NCBI RefSeq assembly: GCF_028372415.1
Contig: NC_092877.1
Span: 211,722,116-211,786,115 of the forward strand
DNA: 64,000 nt
Source of the DNA: Notamacropus eugenii
Taxonomy: Eukaryota; Chordata; Mammalia; Diprotodontia; Macropodidae
Direction of reading: 5' to 3'
The notes under the pieces were generated by a model. It was not told the DNA's origin and searched no databases. It saw only the letters and a list, made by a program, of their open reading frames with translations. Both the position numbers and the translations under genes were made by a program. Below are positions 49,105 through 61,344 of the stretch, piece by piece. Every line of letters begins with the position of its first letter. Positions within the stretch are counted from its first letter, which is position 1.

Positions 49105-49400
49105 CCCTTGACTCACTTCTTAAAGAGGCCTATTTGTTGGATGGGCATCGCCTCACTCAAAGGGAGAACTTGAAAAGACGGTATCTTAATAAGGCCAAGG
49201 TCTCCCACTGCAGTTTGGGCCATCGCTAGTCCTCCTGACCCATATCTGGCCACTGGACCCAGATGGCTGGAGGAAAAAGTAAGGCTGGTGACTTTGCACA
49301 GCCCTCCCTCACTCAACTCGAGTTCAACCGCAAGTCATGTCGTCTCCCTGATGTCATGGTTTTCTTCAAGAACAAAGGACCAACCACAGCAGCAGACTGA
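49105..49400 (+). repeat. Dispersed SINE-like unit
   Basis: It has 'ggtctcccactgcagtttgg', 'ccactggacccagatggctg', 'cacagccctccctcactcaa' and 'tgatgtcatggttttcttca'. I recognise it as a common marsupial short repeat but cannot name the family with certainty. Orientation is arbitrary. Confidence 0.5.
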
Positions 49401-50284
49401 CATAAACAGGTAAGACAGCTAGTCTATTAAGAGGACTCATGTCTTGGGAAGCGCTTTTTTACTTTCACTTTCTAAAACGTTTTAAGTCTAGTATTTCTTT
49501 TATGTTTCTAAATAAAAGAATAAAAAAAATTATTTTGTGTATACTTATTTCATAGGCCTACACATCTCATTTAGAGAAATCAGCTGTCAGAAAAAAAGTT
49601 GGAAAAAAATGAAGTCTTTGATTCAGTAACTTTAGATATTTTATACTATCTTATTTATACTTAGGCACATCCTTTTTTTTTGTCGTGGAACATAATCTGA
49701 AATAATACCCCTTTAGTATAGCTGCCTCTTACTTGAAAACAACATGCATGCAGTATGTGTGTAAACATATATGTGTGTATACATATATGTACATACATAA
49801 AATCATAACTTCTCCTAAGCCTCCAGTATATTTTTAGAAATTAGGTCCTACAACACAGTAAAAAGCACATTTAAGAATCCTAATGCTAACTAGAAATTCC
49901 TGCCCTATGAAACTTGACTTATGTCTCTAACTTGTCCAAAGAAACCCTGAAGAAAAAGCAGGCCAAAAGAAACTGCCTTAGTGTGACTGAAAAACCACTG
50001 GATGAAAAATTAGTTAACATGGGTTGTGCTCCTGGAAAAGCTGCTTTGTATAACCTTATCTAGGCTTCAAGGTTCTCAAGGGGTGGATAACCTATAAGGT
50101 CATTTCTGTAAACCTCCATTCTCCTAAATAGGCAATCGACACGATATTTCTGTGCACTTAAACATGCATATACTAAAACATTTCATAAGTAATTACAGTG
50201 GGAACTTTCATGGATTCTTTGAGACTAGTTGAAGTATTACTCTGGCTATATCTTTTGACATTAATTCACCATATGACTAGAGAA

Positions 50285-50850
50285 ATTTTTTTTTTCCAAT
50301 TTCCCAAAAATCTATTTTATTTCCCTCCCACCATCTCCCTCAATTGGGAAAAAAACCCAAAACCTTTTAATAAGAATCAAGCAAAACAAATTCCCATATT
50401 GGCCATGTCCAAAAGGTATGTCTCAGGTTACATTATAAGTCCATCACCTCTCAGTCAAAATATGAGTAGTATGGTTTGTCATGGATTCTCCAACATGAAA
50501 TATTTCCAAATTATCTGTCTTTGCAATACTGTTATCCTGGTTCTGCTCATTTCACTCTGTATCAGTTCATACCTGTTTTCTCAGGTCTCTGAAACATTCC
50601 CTTCATTATTTCTTAAAACACAATAGTATCCCATTACATTCATATATCACAATTTGTTCAACCATTCCCCAATTGATGGGCACACCCTCTAGTTCTTTGC
50701 CACCACAAAAAGCATCTCTATATATTTTTGTACGAGTCCTTTCCTCTTTTTATTTTTATCTCCTTGAGGTATATGGTATCGCTGGGTCAAAAGATAGGCA
50801 GTTTTGGAACTTGAGGGGCTACTTTTAAATTGCTTTCCAGAATGTTGTTG
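50285..50850 (-). mobile_element. Antisense L1 3' fragment in NAXD intron
   Basis: It begins with a T-run, then the blocks 'ccattacattcatatatcac' and 'aaccattccccaattgatgg', typical of the complementary strand of the marsupial L1 ORF2 end. Confidence 0.75.
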
Positions 50851-50857
50851 TGTCAAG

Positions 50858-51045
50858 TTGTTTGAGTTGTGTCAGACTTCCTGTGACCCCTTTTGGTGTT
50901 TTCTTGGCAACAATACGAAGTGGTTTGCCATTTCCTTCTCCAGCTGAGGAAACTGAGGCAAACAGGGTTAAGTGACTTGCCCGGGGTCATACAGCTAGTA
51001 AGTATCTGAGGCTGGATTTGAACTCAGGTACACTCTCTAGACTAG
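50858..51045 (-). repeat. RTE-tailed SINE, antisense
   Basis: The left half resembles the BovB/RTE end ('agacttcctgtgaccccttt', 'agtggtttgccatttccttc'). The right half is the SINE body ('gaggaaactgaggcaaacag', 'ttgcccggggtcatacagct'). Confidence 0.65.
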
Positions 51046-52819
51046 CTGGAGGAATACTATTCATTTCCAAACAGAACTGAGAGGTGAGACAATGCAAACA
51101 GGATGGTGATGTATTGACATTAAATTGTTTACCTGCCTCCTCTGTTCATTCCTTTAATTGCTTCTTTAATCAACTGCTATTTTCCTAATTGAAAAAAGGG
51201 GTCTTTGAAGTGATTTTTCTTTGAGGCAACAATATACTCCCACTGCTTCTCCGGCTGGGGAACATGCTCCAGAATCTGATTAAGGAAAACTTGTAAATTG
51301 TCAAGTGCTGGGTGAAGTACATTAACTCATTCATTCTGAGGGGACATTCTGCCTTGAATACTTAAGTCCTGGTTCTGCAGCTGCCAAAACAGTCTTCAGT
51401 GGGAGTTTGAAAGGTTGGGGGAAGTTTTTTATTTTATTTCATTATTTTATACTAATAAGCAGACTTGTCACTTTGCCAAGGGCATTCTCAGACCTGCTCT
51501 CATTTGATCCCTGAAAAGCAAAGACATCTTGCAAGTGTGAAAGCAGACTCCTGGCCATCAATGTTGTCCTGGGCATGCTGCAGAGCTCCAACCCAGAAGT
51601 TATCTGTGCAAAATAAGGATCTTGGAAGCAGCCGGGGACCTGGCACTCAAGGGATCCTGACTGTGAGTGTGAATTCTGGTCATGCGACCACTGACAAATC
51701 ATTTCCCTACCTCATCCTGAAAATGGGTTCAATAATACTTGTACCATCAGCTTCACACAGGTTGTGGTGAATGCTTTGTCTGCCTTAAAACGTGACAGAA
51801 ATGTGACAGGTCTCTTTAGAAAGTCATGAGATTTTAAGCACAGCCTCATTCTAAATCTGGGCTGTTTGAGAGAAAAACTGAGGCAAATTTCTCTGACTCT
51901 TACGAGGCTGTCTTAAATTAACCTATTGTCCATGCTTTCCCAGTTCTCAGAGGGACTCCTCTACACAGAAAGCCTTTCAGCCATGTTTTAAGCAGCTACT
52001 AAACCAGGGGGCTGCATCTGGGAACAGTCTGTTTTCTTCCATTTCCTTTTATCTTTGTTGACTGCCAATGCCATTGGAGGAGACCGAAAGGAAATGTCCA
52101 GAGGCACTTTAGGCAGAGTCTTTGGCCCAGCGGCCCGTTTTTAATCTAGCCTCTACTTGGACAAAATGACCAACAAGGGCTGATCTTCCTAGGAAGTGAA
52201 TAGAGTCAAGGATTGTTTTAAACTGCAGTACTGAACAGATCACCAGAAAAATGTCTAATGACAATCCTGGGATCCATCTGTGTTCTCAGTCCTGAGCGAC
52301 TGCCCAGGGAAAAGGCTACAATTACAATTTCTGATGTTCCTTCAGAAATGGTTGAGACCAGAGACACATCTCAGGGCACACCAACGTATAAAACCTTAAG
52401 AGTAAAATCTTGTTTTTAAAGATTAATGAAACTCTGAAACTCTCAAAGCATACTTATTCTAGAGAGCCTAAATTAATCTTCAGTGACTTCTAATTCACTG
52501 ACTTATTAATTCAATCAATTTTGTAAATTTCAACAGGATCTGGATATAAATATCAACGCAAAAACAATTTCAAACAAGATTTTCCCACAAGTCATGAAAA
52601 AGTAATTTCATTTAGTTTTTTAAAAATCTAGAATAGTTTTGAAAAATCAAGTGTTAAAACCAATTAGGTGAAGTGTTAAGTAAGAACCAAGATTAAGGCA
52701 AATGTGAATTACAAGTCATTGTTTATTATTAAACAAATCCTAATTGTGGACCTGTCCATGGTGTCTCCAGCCTAAGAAGGCACTAAGACTTTTTAGGATC
52801 CCCTTTATTAAATAATTCT

Positions 52820-53015
52820 ACTACAACATACAGCCTGCAGGCCACTTGCAGCCCATCAAAGAATTTCAGGCAGCCCGGCAACTAACCATCGTCAACCTAT
52901 TTCTAGTCTTACCTATCTGCAGCCTGAAGAAGTTTAGCCTGTTTTAATTTTGACCCCTTCCTACTGCCAAGTTGTGCAGGTCTGTACTAAGGTAGCCATT
53001 TCCTCTGTTAATTTT
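52820..53015. repeat. hAT-like non-autonomous fragment
   Basis: It has 'ctgcaggccacttgcagccc' and the block 'gcagcctgaagaagtttagc', which recurs with about 85 percent identity at 61357-61428. The family assignment is by resemblance to Charlie-type elements. Confidence 0.45.
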
Positions 53016-53154
53016 TTCACACTATGCTTGTTATAAACTTAAATTTTTTTTGCTCATTTGTTAATTGCAGAGGACAGGGAAGTCAGTGGAAAGTTAGAGT
53101 GACATTAAAAAAAAGAAAAAAGCATCAAAATATGTTATGTGAGTGGGAATGTAT

Positions 53155-53335
53155 GTGTGTATACATATACCCATATATATTTAATAAAATATAATACTAA
53201 AAAAGTAAAATTAATCAATAAAAGAATAACTGATTATATATTACATATATACATATAAATTTATATTGTGGTAATATAAATAAAAATATTAAATAAATAA
53301 TAAAATACAATAAAAATAAAAATACTAGATTTAAC
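53155..53335. repeat. AT-rich low-complexity stretch
   Basis: TATA- and AATA-rich sequence with almost no G or C, directly upstream of the degenerate L1. Confidence 0.8.
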
Positions 53336-53339
53336 CAGT

Positions 53340-56300
53340 CAACCAGTTTCCCTAATATGCCTCAAAAGGAAATCCCCTCCAAATGAACTCACCTATAAAA
53401 CAGACACAGTCAGCAGAGAGGATTAAAAACCAGAATCCAAAAGTATGTTGTTTATAAGAAACACACTCAAAACAGAAGAGATTCAGTTAAAATATGAGGC
53501 TGAAGCTAAATCTTTTCTGCTTCAGTTGAAGTGAAATGGCATGGGTAGCCATCATGATGAAAGACAAAATAAAAGTAAAAAGAGACCGAACTGAAAGAGA
53601 TAATCAGGGAGACTACATTTTGCCAAAAGAAAATGAAGTGATATCAATACTAAACGTATATGCACCAAATGTCATGGCAACCAGATTCTTAAAGGAAAAG
53701 TTATATGAATTAGAGAAGGAAATAGACAGCAAAACTATGCTAGTGGGGGACTCAATTCACCTCTCAGAACTAGATAAATCTAACCGTAAAGTAAATAAGA
53801 AAGAAGTTAAAGAGATGAACAGAATTTTAGAAAAGTTAAATATGCTAGATCCTTGAAGAAAACTGAATGGGAACAGGAAGGAACATATCTTTTTCTCAGT
53901 TGTACATGGCTCCCTAAGACAAAATCCCTACTACCAGACAGATTTATAGGCAAATTCTATCAACTATTTAAAGAACTGATACCAATGTTATTATAAACTA
54001 CTTTTAAAAATAGATAATAGAATGTTTCTACCCAATTCCTTCAATAACACAAATATGGTTTTGATACCTAAAGCAGGGAGAGCAAAGACAGAGAAAGAAA
54101 ATTTCCCTAATAAATACAGATGTAAAAATTTTAAATAAAATACTAGCAAGGTAACAACTGCAATAAATCATAAAGATCAAAAATCACTATGACCAGGTGG
54201 GATTTTTACCAGGAATGCAGAGCTGGTTAAATATTATGAAAAGTATCAGCGTAAAATGACCATGTTAATAAAAAACATCAAAAATCATATCATTTATATG
54301 ATTTTTATATCATTATTTTATTTTTGATTTATTTATAAATTTATAATTTATGATATATCATTAGATGCAGAAAAAACTTTTGACAAAATTTTGACAATTT
54401 CTATTAAAATTACTAGGAAGCACAGGAATAAATGGAGCTTTTCTTAAAATGGTAAATGGTATATATATATAAAACCAAGAGCAAGAATTTTCTGTAATGG
54501 GGATAAACTAGAAGGCTTCCCAATAAAATCAGGGGTAGAGCAAAGATGTTTATTATCAATACCATTATTCAATATTGTATTAGAAATCCTAGCTATAACA
54601 ATAAGACTAGAAAAAGAAGGAATAAGAATAACCCACAAAAAACCAAAACTAGCACTTTTTGAAAAATAAAAACTTACTCCATCATAGATGACATGATGGT
54701 ACATTTAGAGAACCCTGAAGAATCAACTTAAAAAGTAACTGAAATAATTAACAACTTTAGTAAAGCTGCAAGATATAAAATAAATCGACACAAATCATCA
54801 GCATTTTTATATATTACCAGTAAAACCCAGCAGAAGAGAGAGAAAGAGAAATTCCATTTAAATAACTGCAGGCAGAAAAAAATATTTGGGAGTCTATTTG
54901 CCGAGACAAACTCAGGAACTATATGAACACAGTTACAAAACGCTTCACACAAATAAAGACATCTAAACAATTGGAGGAGTATCAATTGCTCATGGGTAGA
55001 CAGAGCCAATATGATAAAAACGGCAATTCTCCTAAATTAATTTACTTATACAATGCCGTAGGAATCGAAGTACCAAAGAATTATTTTATAGAGCTAGAAA
55101 AAAATAACAAAATTCACCTGGAAGATAAAAAATATTAAGGGAATCAATGAAAAAAATGTGAATTAAGGCAGTTTAGAAGTACCAGATTTCAAACTATATT
55201 ATTACGTGGAAACCATCAAAACAATCTAGTACTGCCTAAGAGGCAGAGTGATAGATCTGTGGAATAGGTTAGATACACAATATACAGGAGTAAGTGACTA
55301 GTGTTTGATAAAACCAAAGATCTGAGCTTTTGGGGAAAGAACTCATTATTCCACAAAAACTGCAGGGAAAACTGTAAAGCAGTCTGACAGAAAGTAGGCA
55401 CAGACCAACATTTCACACTGTATATACCAAGATAAGATCGAAATAAGTGCATGATTTAGACACAGATGATATGAGAAGCAAATTAAGGGAACATAGAAAA
55501 AAAATACCTGTCAGGTCTTTGGATAAGGAAAGAGTTTATAACCAAACAAGAGACAGAGAGGATCATGGGAGGCAAAAAAAAAAATTTTTTATTGATTTGA
55601 TGAAATTAAAAAGTTTCTGCACAAACAAAACCAATGTAGCCAAAACTAGAAGGAAAACAGGGATTGGAGAAAATTTATAGCAACTTTCTGTTCGCAGGTC
55701 TCATATCTCAAACATACAGGGAACCAAGTCAAGTTTCTAACCATAAGAGCTCCTCCCTAACTGATAAAAGGTCAAAGGACATGATTTCAGGAGAAATCAA
55801 CATTACCAATAGTCATATGAAAAAATGCTCTAAATTACCAATAATCAGAAAAATTAAAATTGCCACAACCTCATACCTATCAAATTGGTTAACATGACAG
55901 AAAAGGAAAATGCAAATGCAGCATCCCAAAGAAATCCAAGTGAAAAGGACCTACTTGTACAAAAATACTGGTAGCAGCTCTTTTTGTGGTGGCAAAGAAC
56001 TGGAAATTGAGGGAATGTTCATCAATTACAGAATGGTTGAACAAGTTGTGGTATATGACTGTGATGGACTAATATTTTGCTGTAAGAAATAATGAAAGGG
56101 TGTCGTGAGGTGGTGCAGTGGATAAAGCACCAGCCCTGGACTCAGGAGAACCTGAGTTCAAATCTAGCCTCAGACTTTTATTAGCTATGTGAACATGGGC
56201 AAGTCACTTGATTCCAACTGCCTCCAAAAAAACTAATAATGAAAGGGGCAGTTTTAGAAATACCTGGGAAAACTTATGTGAATTAATACAAAGTGAAGTA

Positions 56301-56600
56301 GACTTGGCTACTCTATCAATACAATGATCCATGACAATTCCAAAGGACTCATAAAAAAAATACTGTCTACTCCCAAGAAAGAACTTATAAACTTTATATT
56401 TTCACTTTATATTTCTTGTGTGTTCCTTGCTACATGGCTAATATGGAAATATGGTTTGCTTCATTTCACGTGTATAATGGGTATTATACGGCTTGCCTTC
56501 TCAGTGGGTGAAAGGGGATGGGGAGAGGGAGAATGTGGAACTCAAAATTTAAAAATGAAGGTTAAAAAAATGTAAATAATTTCCTCTTAAAAACAAGGAA
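53340..56600 (+). mobile_element. Degenerate L1, endonuclease to 3' end
   Basis: A long, old L1 on the + strand, antisense to NAXD. The endonuclease part is open at 53536-53856 (VISILNVYAPN, LSELDKSNRKVNKKEVKEMN). RT blocks follow in several frames (for example around 54360 and 54510-54600), then ORF2 C-terminal pieces (55447-56092, MVEQVVVYDCDGLIF) and a 3' UTR (56300-56600). Many stops and frameshifts are present. A SINE is nested at 56101-56234 and an AT-rich insertion lies at 54283-54365. Confidence 0.85.
56101..56234 (+). repeat. tRNA-derived SINE nested in L1
   Basis: A sense SINE with head 'gaggtggtgcagtggataaa', 'gaacctgagttcaaatctag' and A-tail. It is bounded by the 13-bp target-site duplication AATAATGAAAGGG (56088-56100 and 56235-56247). 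Confidence 0.85.
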
Positions 56601-56700
56601 ATCTCTCTAGAGAACGGTGATATAATCTAAAGAAAGAACAGATAGTCTTAAGCTCATCTCTAAATGAGATGTTGCAATTAAGTAAAAACTCATTACTTAC

Positions 56701-56821
56701 CCTTTTCACCATCCGAAATTATATCTTTCTCTCCTTTCTGAACAATTGTCAGATTCCCTAAGGCTTGGCTGAGTTTCAGCACACATTTGTGATTATCATT
56801 ACTATCCACTGAGGTTCTAAG
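56701..56821 (-). CDS. NAXD: NAXD coding exon ([14 protein letters not shown])
   Basis: A 121-nt exon, acceptor gtgttgcag, donor GTAAGT; starts in phase 0 and ends with one base of a valine codon. It reads [20 protein letters not shown], then [20 protein letters not shown]. The LG-LTIV-KG--DII-DG pattern is the conserved central strand of the ribokinase-like fold, where the nucleotide is bound. Confidence 0.94.
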
Positions 56822-56977
56822 CTGCAACACAAGGAAGAAAAAATGAAAGAACTGGTTAGTACAATGGCCATAATATGAAGAGTCAAAAGCAACTGAAAAA
56901 CAACTGACCAACAAAACAGAGCAACTGTGTTAAGGAGTCTATGAGACTTCTCTCCCTTCCTGGCTGAGGGTTTGTAT

Positions 56978-57160
56978 TGCATACTAGCAATGGGCAGCCG
57001 ACAGCCTTGAGGCCACATGTGGCCTTCTACATCCTTACGTGAAGCCTTCTGACTGAGTCCAAGCTTTATAGAACAAATACTTTTATTAAGGGGATTTGTT
57101 CTATGAAGTCTGGATTCAGTCAAAGGGCCTAAAGGGCCACAAGTTCCTCACCCCTGGCAC
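56978..57160. mobile_element. hAT-like palindromic MITE
   Basis: The right end, read outward-in on the - strand, is CAGGGGTGAGGAACTTGTGG, a Charlie-like hAT terminus. The centre is an inverted repeat with arms at 57051-57079 and 57093-57121 (about 25 of 29 positions pair, including ATAGAACAAAT against ATTTGTTCTAT). The left terminus is decayed. Confidence 0.65.
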
Positions 57161-57164
57161 AGAC

Positions 57165-57350
57165 TGTCAGAATTAGTAGATGAGCTTGCTGGTTTTGCTG
57201 AACTGATTTTTCTTCTCTTTTCTTATTCTTTGCTACAGTTCTTTGCTCAACGAGCAAACGAGTAGGGAAGAATAGAGGAATATATTTTAAAATGAAGACA
57301 AGGTAAAAAAAAAATCAATAAAAATTTTAAATAAATAAAAGTCTACTAAA
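57165..57350 (+). repeat. L1-type or SINE 3' tail
   Basis: It has 'ttgctggttttgctgaactg', then a T-rich run, 'ttattctttgctacag' and an A-rich end with 'caataaaaattttaaa'. This is a common marsupial repeat end whose family I cannot name. Confidence 0.45.
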
Positions 57351-57499
57351 ATGTTTACAGCTCTACAATAAATCATGTGAAGATTTATTCTGTCCTATCT
57401 CATCTGTACGAAGGAATGAAAACATTTAATATTAAAACATTTGCAAATGAAATTTCTCTCCTTTGGAAGATGAAAATAGATTATATCTTGCAATTCAGG

Positions 57500-57650
57500 C
57501 TCAGAGAGCTAGAAAGGACTTTTAACATCACCTAGTCTAACCCTTTCATCTTGCACTTGAGGAAACTAACGAGCAGAGCTTGTTGGACCAAGGTCCTAAA
57601 ACCAGCAAGTGCCAGCACTGACCTCAAACCGGGGTCTATTACATGTTGCT
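57500..57650 (-). repeat. MIR-type SINE fragment, antisense
   Basis: It has 'agctagaaaggacttttaac', 'cttgaggaaactaacgagca' and decayed flanks. Confidence 0.6.
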
Positions 57651-57676
57651 GCCTTCTCTCTGCTCAGGGAACTTAC

Positions 57677-57781
57677 CATGGTTTCATAGAGTCTGCTGAA
57701 CTCCAAATAGTTGGGTGTGAGAATTGCCTTCTGATAGCCTTGAATGATGGAAGGCTGTTCAGCAATGAGCCACAACCCATC
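57677..57781 (-). CDS. NAXD: NAXD coding exon (DGLWL...LTPN)
   Basis: A 105-nt exon of 35 codons, phase 0; acceptor ttttgcag, donor GTAAGT. It reads [20 protein letters not shown] then [20 protein letters not shown] and the LTPN-EFSRL strand-turn are hallmarks of the ADP-dependent NAD(P)HX dehydratase family (TPN-E-L in bacterial homologues). The 94-nt intron to the previous exon is the shortest in the window. Confidence 0.94.
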
Positions 57782-57875
57782 CTGCAAAAAACAATAACAG
57801 TTGTTTATCTGGTAGAATTTAAAAGGGTTCCTTAGCACAACATAGGAAATGAAAAGCAAGGACAATGGTACTTAC

Positions 57876-57926
57876 AGCATCAATGACCACAGGAATACCC
57901 CTGGCCTTGGATTTTTCTATAATGCC
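57876..57926 (-). CDS. NAXD: NAXD coding exon (IPVVIDA)
   Basis: A 51-nt exon of 17 codons, phase 0 at both ends; acceptor tcctag, donor GTAAGT. It reads GIIEKSKARGIPVVIDA. Together with the D of the next exon it forms the PVVIDAD motif, conserved in the YjeF C-terminal domain and close to the substrate site. Confidence 0.92.
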
Positions 57927-59439
57927 CTAGGAGAGAGGACATTTATGTTAAGATATTTATCATTTTCCTCTCTGAAGGAGAAAGAAGAAAATCCAGCTAC
58001 TGAAAAGTTCTCAACTGAGAATGAGGGTCATACCGTCAATAAACCAGAGAGTCTACACAGATTAAACCTCAAACCCAAAGCACTTGCTAGTGAAAATTAA
58101 TGTACTTGCTGAATCAAAAATAACAGAACTGTAGAACTTTATTGTCCTCAAGAGGAGAAGAAAGTTGGCTACTCTAAACCAAGACTGAACCAGTATTGAA
58201 GTGAATAGTTAATGCCCCAACTTAACAAAAATAAATGTTTAAATCAGTTATTTAAAGTTCAGAATGTCTGGTTATACACGATGTTTACAAAAGTCTATTT
58301 AAACCCACAGTGTAGCTAAGATACTATATATTTACAATGATAAAGGCACAAAATGATATCTTGGAAACACTAAATAACTAAAGCAGAAAATAACAATACA
58401 ATTTTTAAAAACCCACATTTCTAAAAATTCATTCTCAGCACTATTAATTAAGGAAAGATAGAGGAAGATAAGGAGGTAGATGAAAACTTTGCATGAGGAT
58501 TCCCAGTGGGTTTTTATTAATTCTAACTCTAGTTCAAAATGTTTGGTTTTTCTTTTCCTCACTATCACTAGTACTACTTTTCCTATTTCATCAAGTTTTC
58601 AATCACTTTTGATTCACAAGAGTAATGAAGCATGGGGAAGTGGGAAAGAAGGCATTAGGAGAAGGCAGTTTTTTCCTGGGTAAATGAACAAGGATTAGAA
58701 AAGAAAGGGAATATAAAACTACCCAAAGCAAAAACACAAGAAAAAGGGAGGAGAAGAACATGCAGATTATACTCCTGAGAAGGAAAGGAGAACATGGCAG
58801 AGATGTTGGCCTGGACAGATTCGCATATCAGCCATCACATAGCAGGTTGGATATAAGACAGCACCAGTGCTAGCCTGAATGAGTTGGGGCAACAGAATGC
58901 CCTCTAGGCAACTGAATGAGGGCAGGATAAAACCATTCATACAAAATCTCCCCAAATTAGGTATTTGTAACTGGAACAACTTCTTAACATACAGAATTCC
59001 CAGAACCTGGGGGAAAACATCAGCCTTACCTAATCCACCCTAGGAATCTGAGGCCCAGAAAGATTGCTTAGCTCATGGATTTGTTGATGAGTTGATAGTA
59101 CCCTAGTAAGGACATGGTTCTCCCATGTCCTCCAAGGAACCGAATGACTTGATAATTCAATGTTTCAGATAGTATGACTTTAAGTTATTGCAATTAGTGT
59201 ATTTTGACTGGTTGGAACTAATTTTGTTAACATAATGGGATTGACCAACATTTGCATGGGCTTATACGAAGAACCATGTCACCTCTCTTTCTGTCCATTT
59301 ACTTGGCAAGTCTGGGCTAGTGATAAGATTTTAAGACTCAACCGCTTCTCTTAAATACAAATCAAATATCCTAACTCCAAAAATGCAGTGCTTACTCACA
59401 CATTTATTACAGCTCTACTGATTAAGCTTGCCTTTCCAT

Positions 59440-59640
59440 TTTTCAAGTCTTTTCTCTTACCGCCATTAATATTCCTAAATCTTGCTCAGGTTAATCTCCT
59501 GGTCAAAAATCTTCAGTGTCTCCTTATTGACTCTAGGATAAAATACAGATTCTTCCTTATCCTATAGTTTATTCTCATGCTGACCTCCAGTTCCTTCATC
59601 CCTGTCTACTCTACCTTCTCTAGCTTCAAATTACCTTTGT
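59440..59640 (+). mobile_element. L2 fragment
   Basis: It has the L2 block 'ttcagtgtctccttattgac' followed by 'taggataaaatacagattc', with decayed flanks. Confidence 0.6.
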
Positions 59641-59809
59641 TTTAAGTCAACCCCAAGTTTGACCAGTTCAACCACAGACTATTAGTTAACCTCAAATCCC
59701 TTCCTGCTTATCTTATCACCAGCAAATGCTGTCCAGCAGTGTTCAGCAACATGGCAGGAAGAGATGGCCATCTCTCACTGAACAACCACCACAACCATAT
59801 TTATTATTA

Positions 59810-59960
59810 TTAGCTTGTGACCCTGAGTAAGTTGCTTAACCACCCTGCCTTGGTTTCTTCAACTGTCACAATAACAGCACCTATTATCCAGGTTCTTAGG
59901 TGATAATATTTGTAAAAGTGCCTAGGACCATAAAATGTGCTTGGTAAATAGCTGTTTCCT
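59810..59960 (+). repeat. MIR-type SINE, sense
   Basis: It has 'gtgaccctgagtaagttgct', 'taaccaccctgccttggttt' and 'aagtgcctaggaccataaa'. Confidence 0.6.
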
Positions 59961-60039
59961 TTCCTTCCTTCTTATATGACAATCCTTCCACCCAAACAGC
60001 TTATTCCACTTTTCACAGAAGTTATTCCAAAGCCATTCC

Positions 60040-60310
60040 AAATTCCAAAGTATTCATGATGAGAAAATACTATCCACTTCCAGAGAGAGAATGGATGCAA
60101 ATTGAACATCATTTTCTCACGTTAGTTTTCTTGCTTTTTAAAAAAATATGTCTAATATGGAAATATAGTTTTGCACGACTTCACAAGTATAATTAATATC
60201 AAATCGTTTGCCTTCTCGGCGAGTGGGGGAGGGGTGTGAGGAGAGAAAATTTGGAACTAAAAATTTATTTAAAAAAAGAACACTAAAAATAATGTTTTTT
60301 TAAAAAGAAA
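60040..60310 (+). mobile_element. L1 3' UTR fragment
   Basis: It has the order 'ctatccacttccagagagag', T/A-rich segment, 'ctaatatggaaatatagttt', 'tatcaaatcgtttgcc', a G-rich patch and 'aaatttggaacta', ending A-rich. Confidence 0.7.
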
Positions 60311-60649
60311 AAAAATTTACAAGTCACTTTGCTATTTTCAAATCTCCTATGCCTCCTTACTCCCTCCTAACAGGGGCCCCTCCCAGTTTGTTTCCTGGGT
60401 GCCTAATTGACTTTTCTATGAGAAATTATTAGCTTACTTAGAACTAAAAACTTCAGAGCAGAAAACAATCTAGCCGTATACTTGTTCATTCTTCGATCTG
60501 GACAGATTAAATAGTAGGCAATGATAACCTATTGAAAGTGTATTAGAATGCTATATTCAAAAGGTATCATTAGTCAGAAGACATCTCTGCTATACCCTAT
60601 GACTGCTAAGGTCAGTATAACTGAGTCAAGGATCACAAAGTCAGTTATT

Positions 60650-60885
60650 GGTTTTAGTCATTTTTCAGTTGTGTCCAACTTTTCACTACCCTTCAGGGTA
60701 TTTTCTTCGCAAAAATACTGGATTGCTGTGTCATTTCTTTCTCCAGCTCATTTCACACATGCAGAAACTGAGGGAAACAGGGTTAAGTGACTTGCCCTGG
60801 GTCACACAGCTGGTAAGTATCTGAGGCAAGATGTGAATTCAGAAAGGTGAATCTGGCACACTATCCACTGTGCCACCTCACTGGT
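60650..60885 (-). repeat. RTE-tailed tRNA SINE, antisense
   Basis: Nearly full length. The RTE-like tail is at the left ('cagttgtgtccaacttttca', 'tttctttctccagctcattt'), the body is 'gggttaagtgacttgccctg', and the tRNA head is at the right ('actatccactgtgccacctc'). Confidence 0.75.
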
Positions 60886-61344
60886 CTGAGTCGTTATAAG
60901 TGCCCATAAAAGTCAAATTAATTTTAACACATACCTGAACAAGAATCCCCTTTTATAACATACTGACTAGAATCACACAAGCTCTGTTTGAAGACTTCTA
61001 CTGACAAGAGACTTAAAACCTCCCAAGGCAGCACATTTGACTTTTAGAGAGTTCTAAGTCTTTATTTATGTTAAGCCTAAATTTGCCTCTTAATAGCTTC
61101 CACTCTAACCTGCCTTCATTACTGTACTTGTCATGTAGCTTGGTGGGTGGGCTGTCACTATGTACTCTCTCCCTTTTGTCACATGACTTTGGTCTCTAGT
61201 CTAAGAGGAGGGATTTCATGATAAATAAAAATCTTAAGTAATAAATGTAATTAATTGATATTAATTGAAATATCCCTTTTAAAAATATGGCTTATTTGCA
61301 AAAATAGTTAATCATCAATTATACCTTTACTTGGAAAGTGAGCT

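Larger units (their letters stand above)
48597..56700 (-). other. NAXD: NAXD intron, 8.1 kb
   Basis: Named contents are a SINE-like unit (49105-49400), an antisense L1 end (50285-50850) followed by an RTE-tailed SINE (50858-51045), a hAT-like fragment (52820-53015), an AT-rich stretch (53155-53335) and a long degenerate L1 with a nested SINE (53340-56600). I see no gene and no named repeat in 48597-49104, 49401-50284 and 51046-52819. Confidence 0.75.
56822..57676 (-). other. NAXD: NAXD intron with hAT-like hairpin element
   Basis: An 855-nt intron almost filled by repeats: a hAT-like palindromic element (56978-57160), a T/A-rich repeat end (57165-57350) and an antisense SINE scrap (57500-57650). 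Confidence 0.75.

Noticed and set aside
56101..56180. A tRNA gene suggested by a tRNA-like head sequence
   Set aside because: It is a SINE with an A-tail and target-site duplication; no complete cloverleaf is visible.
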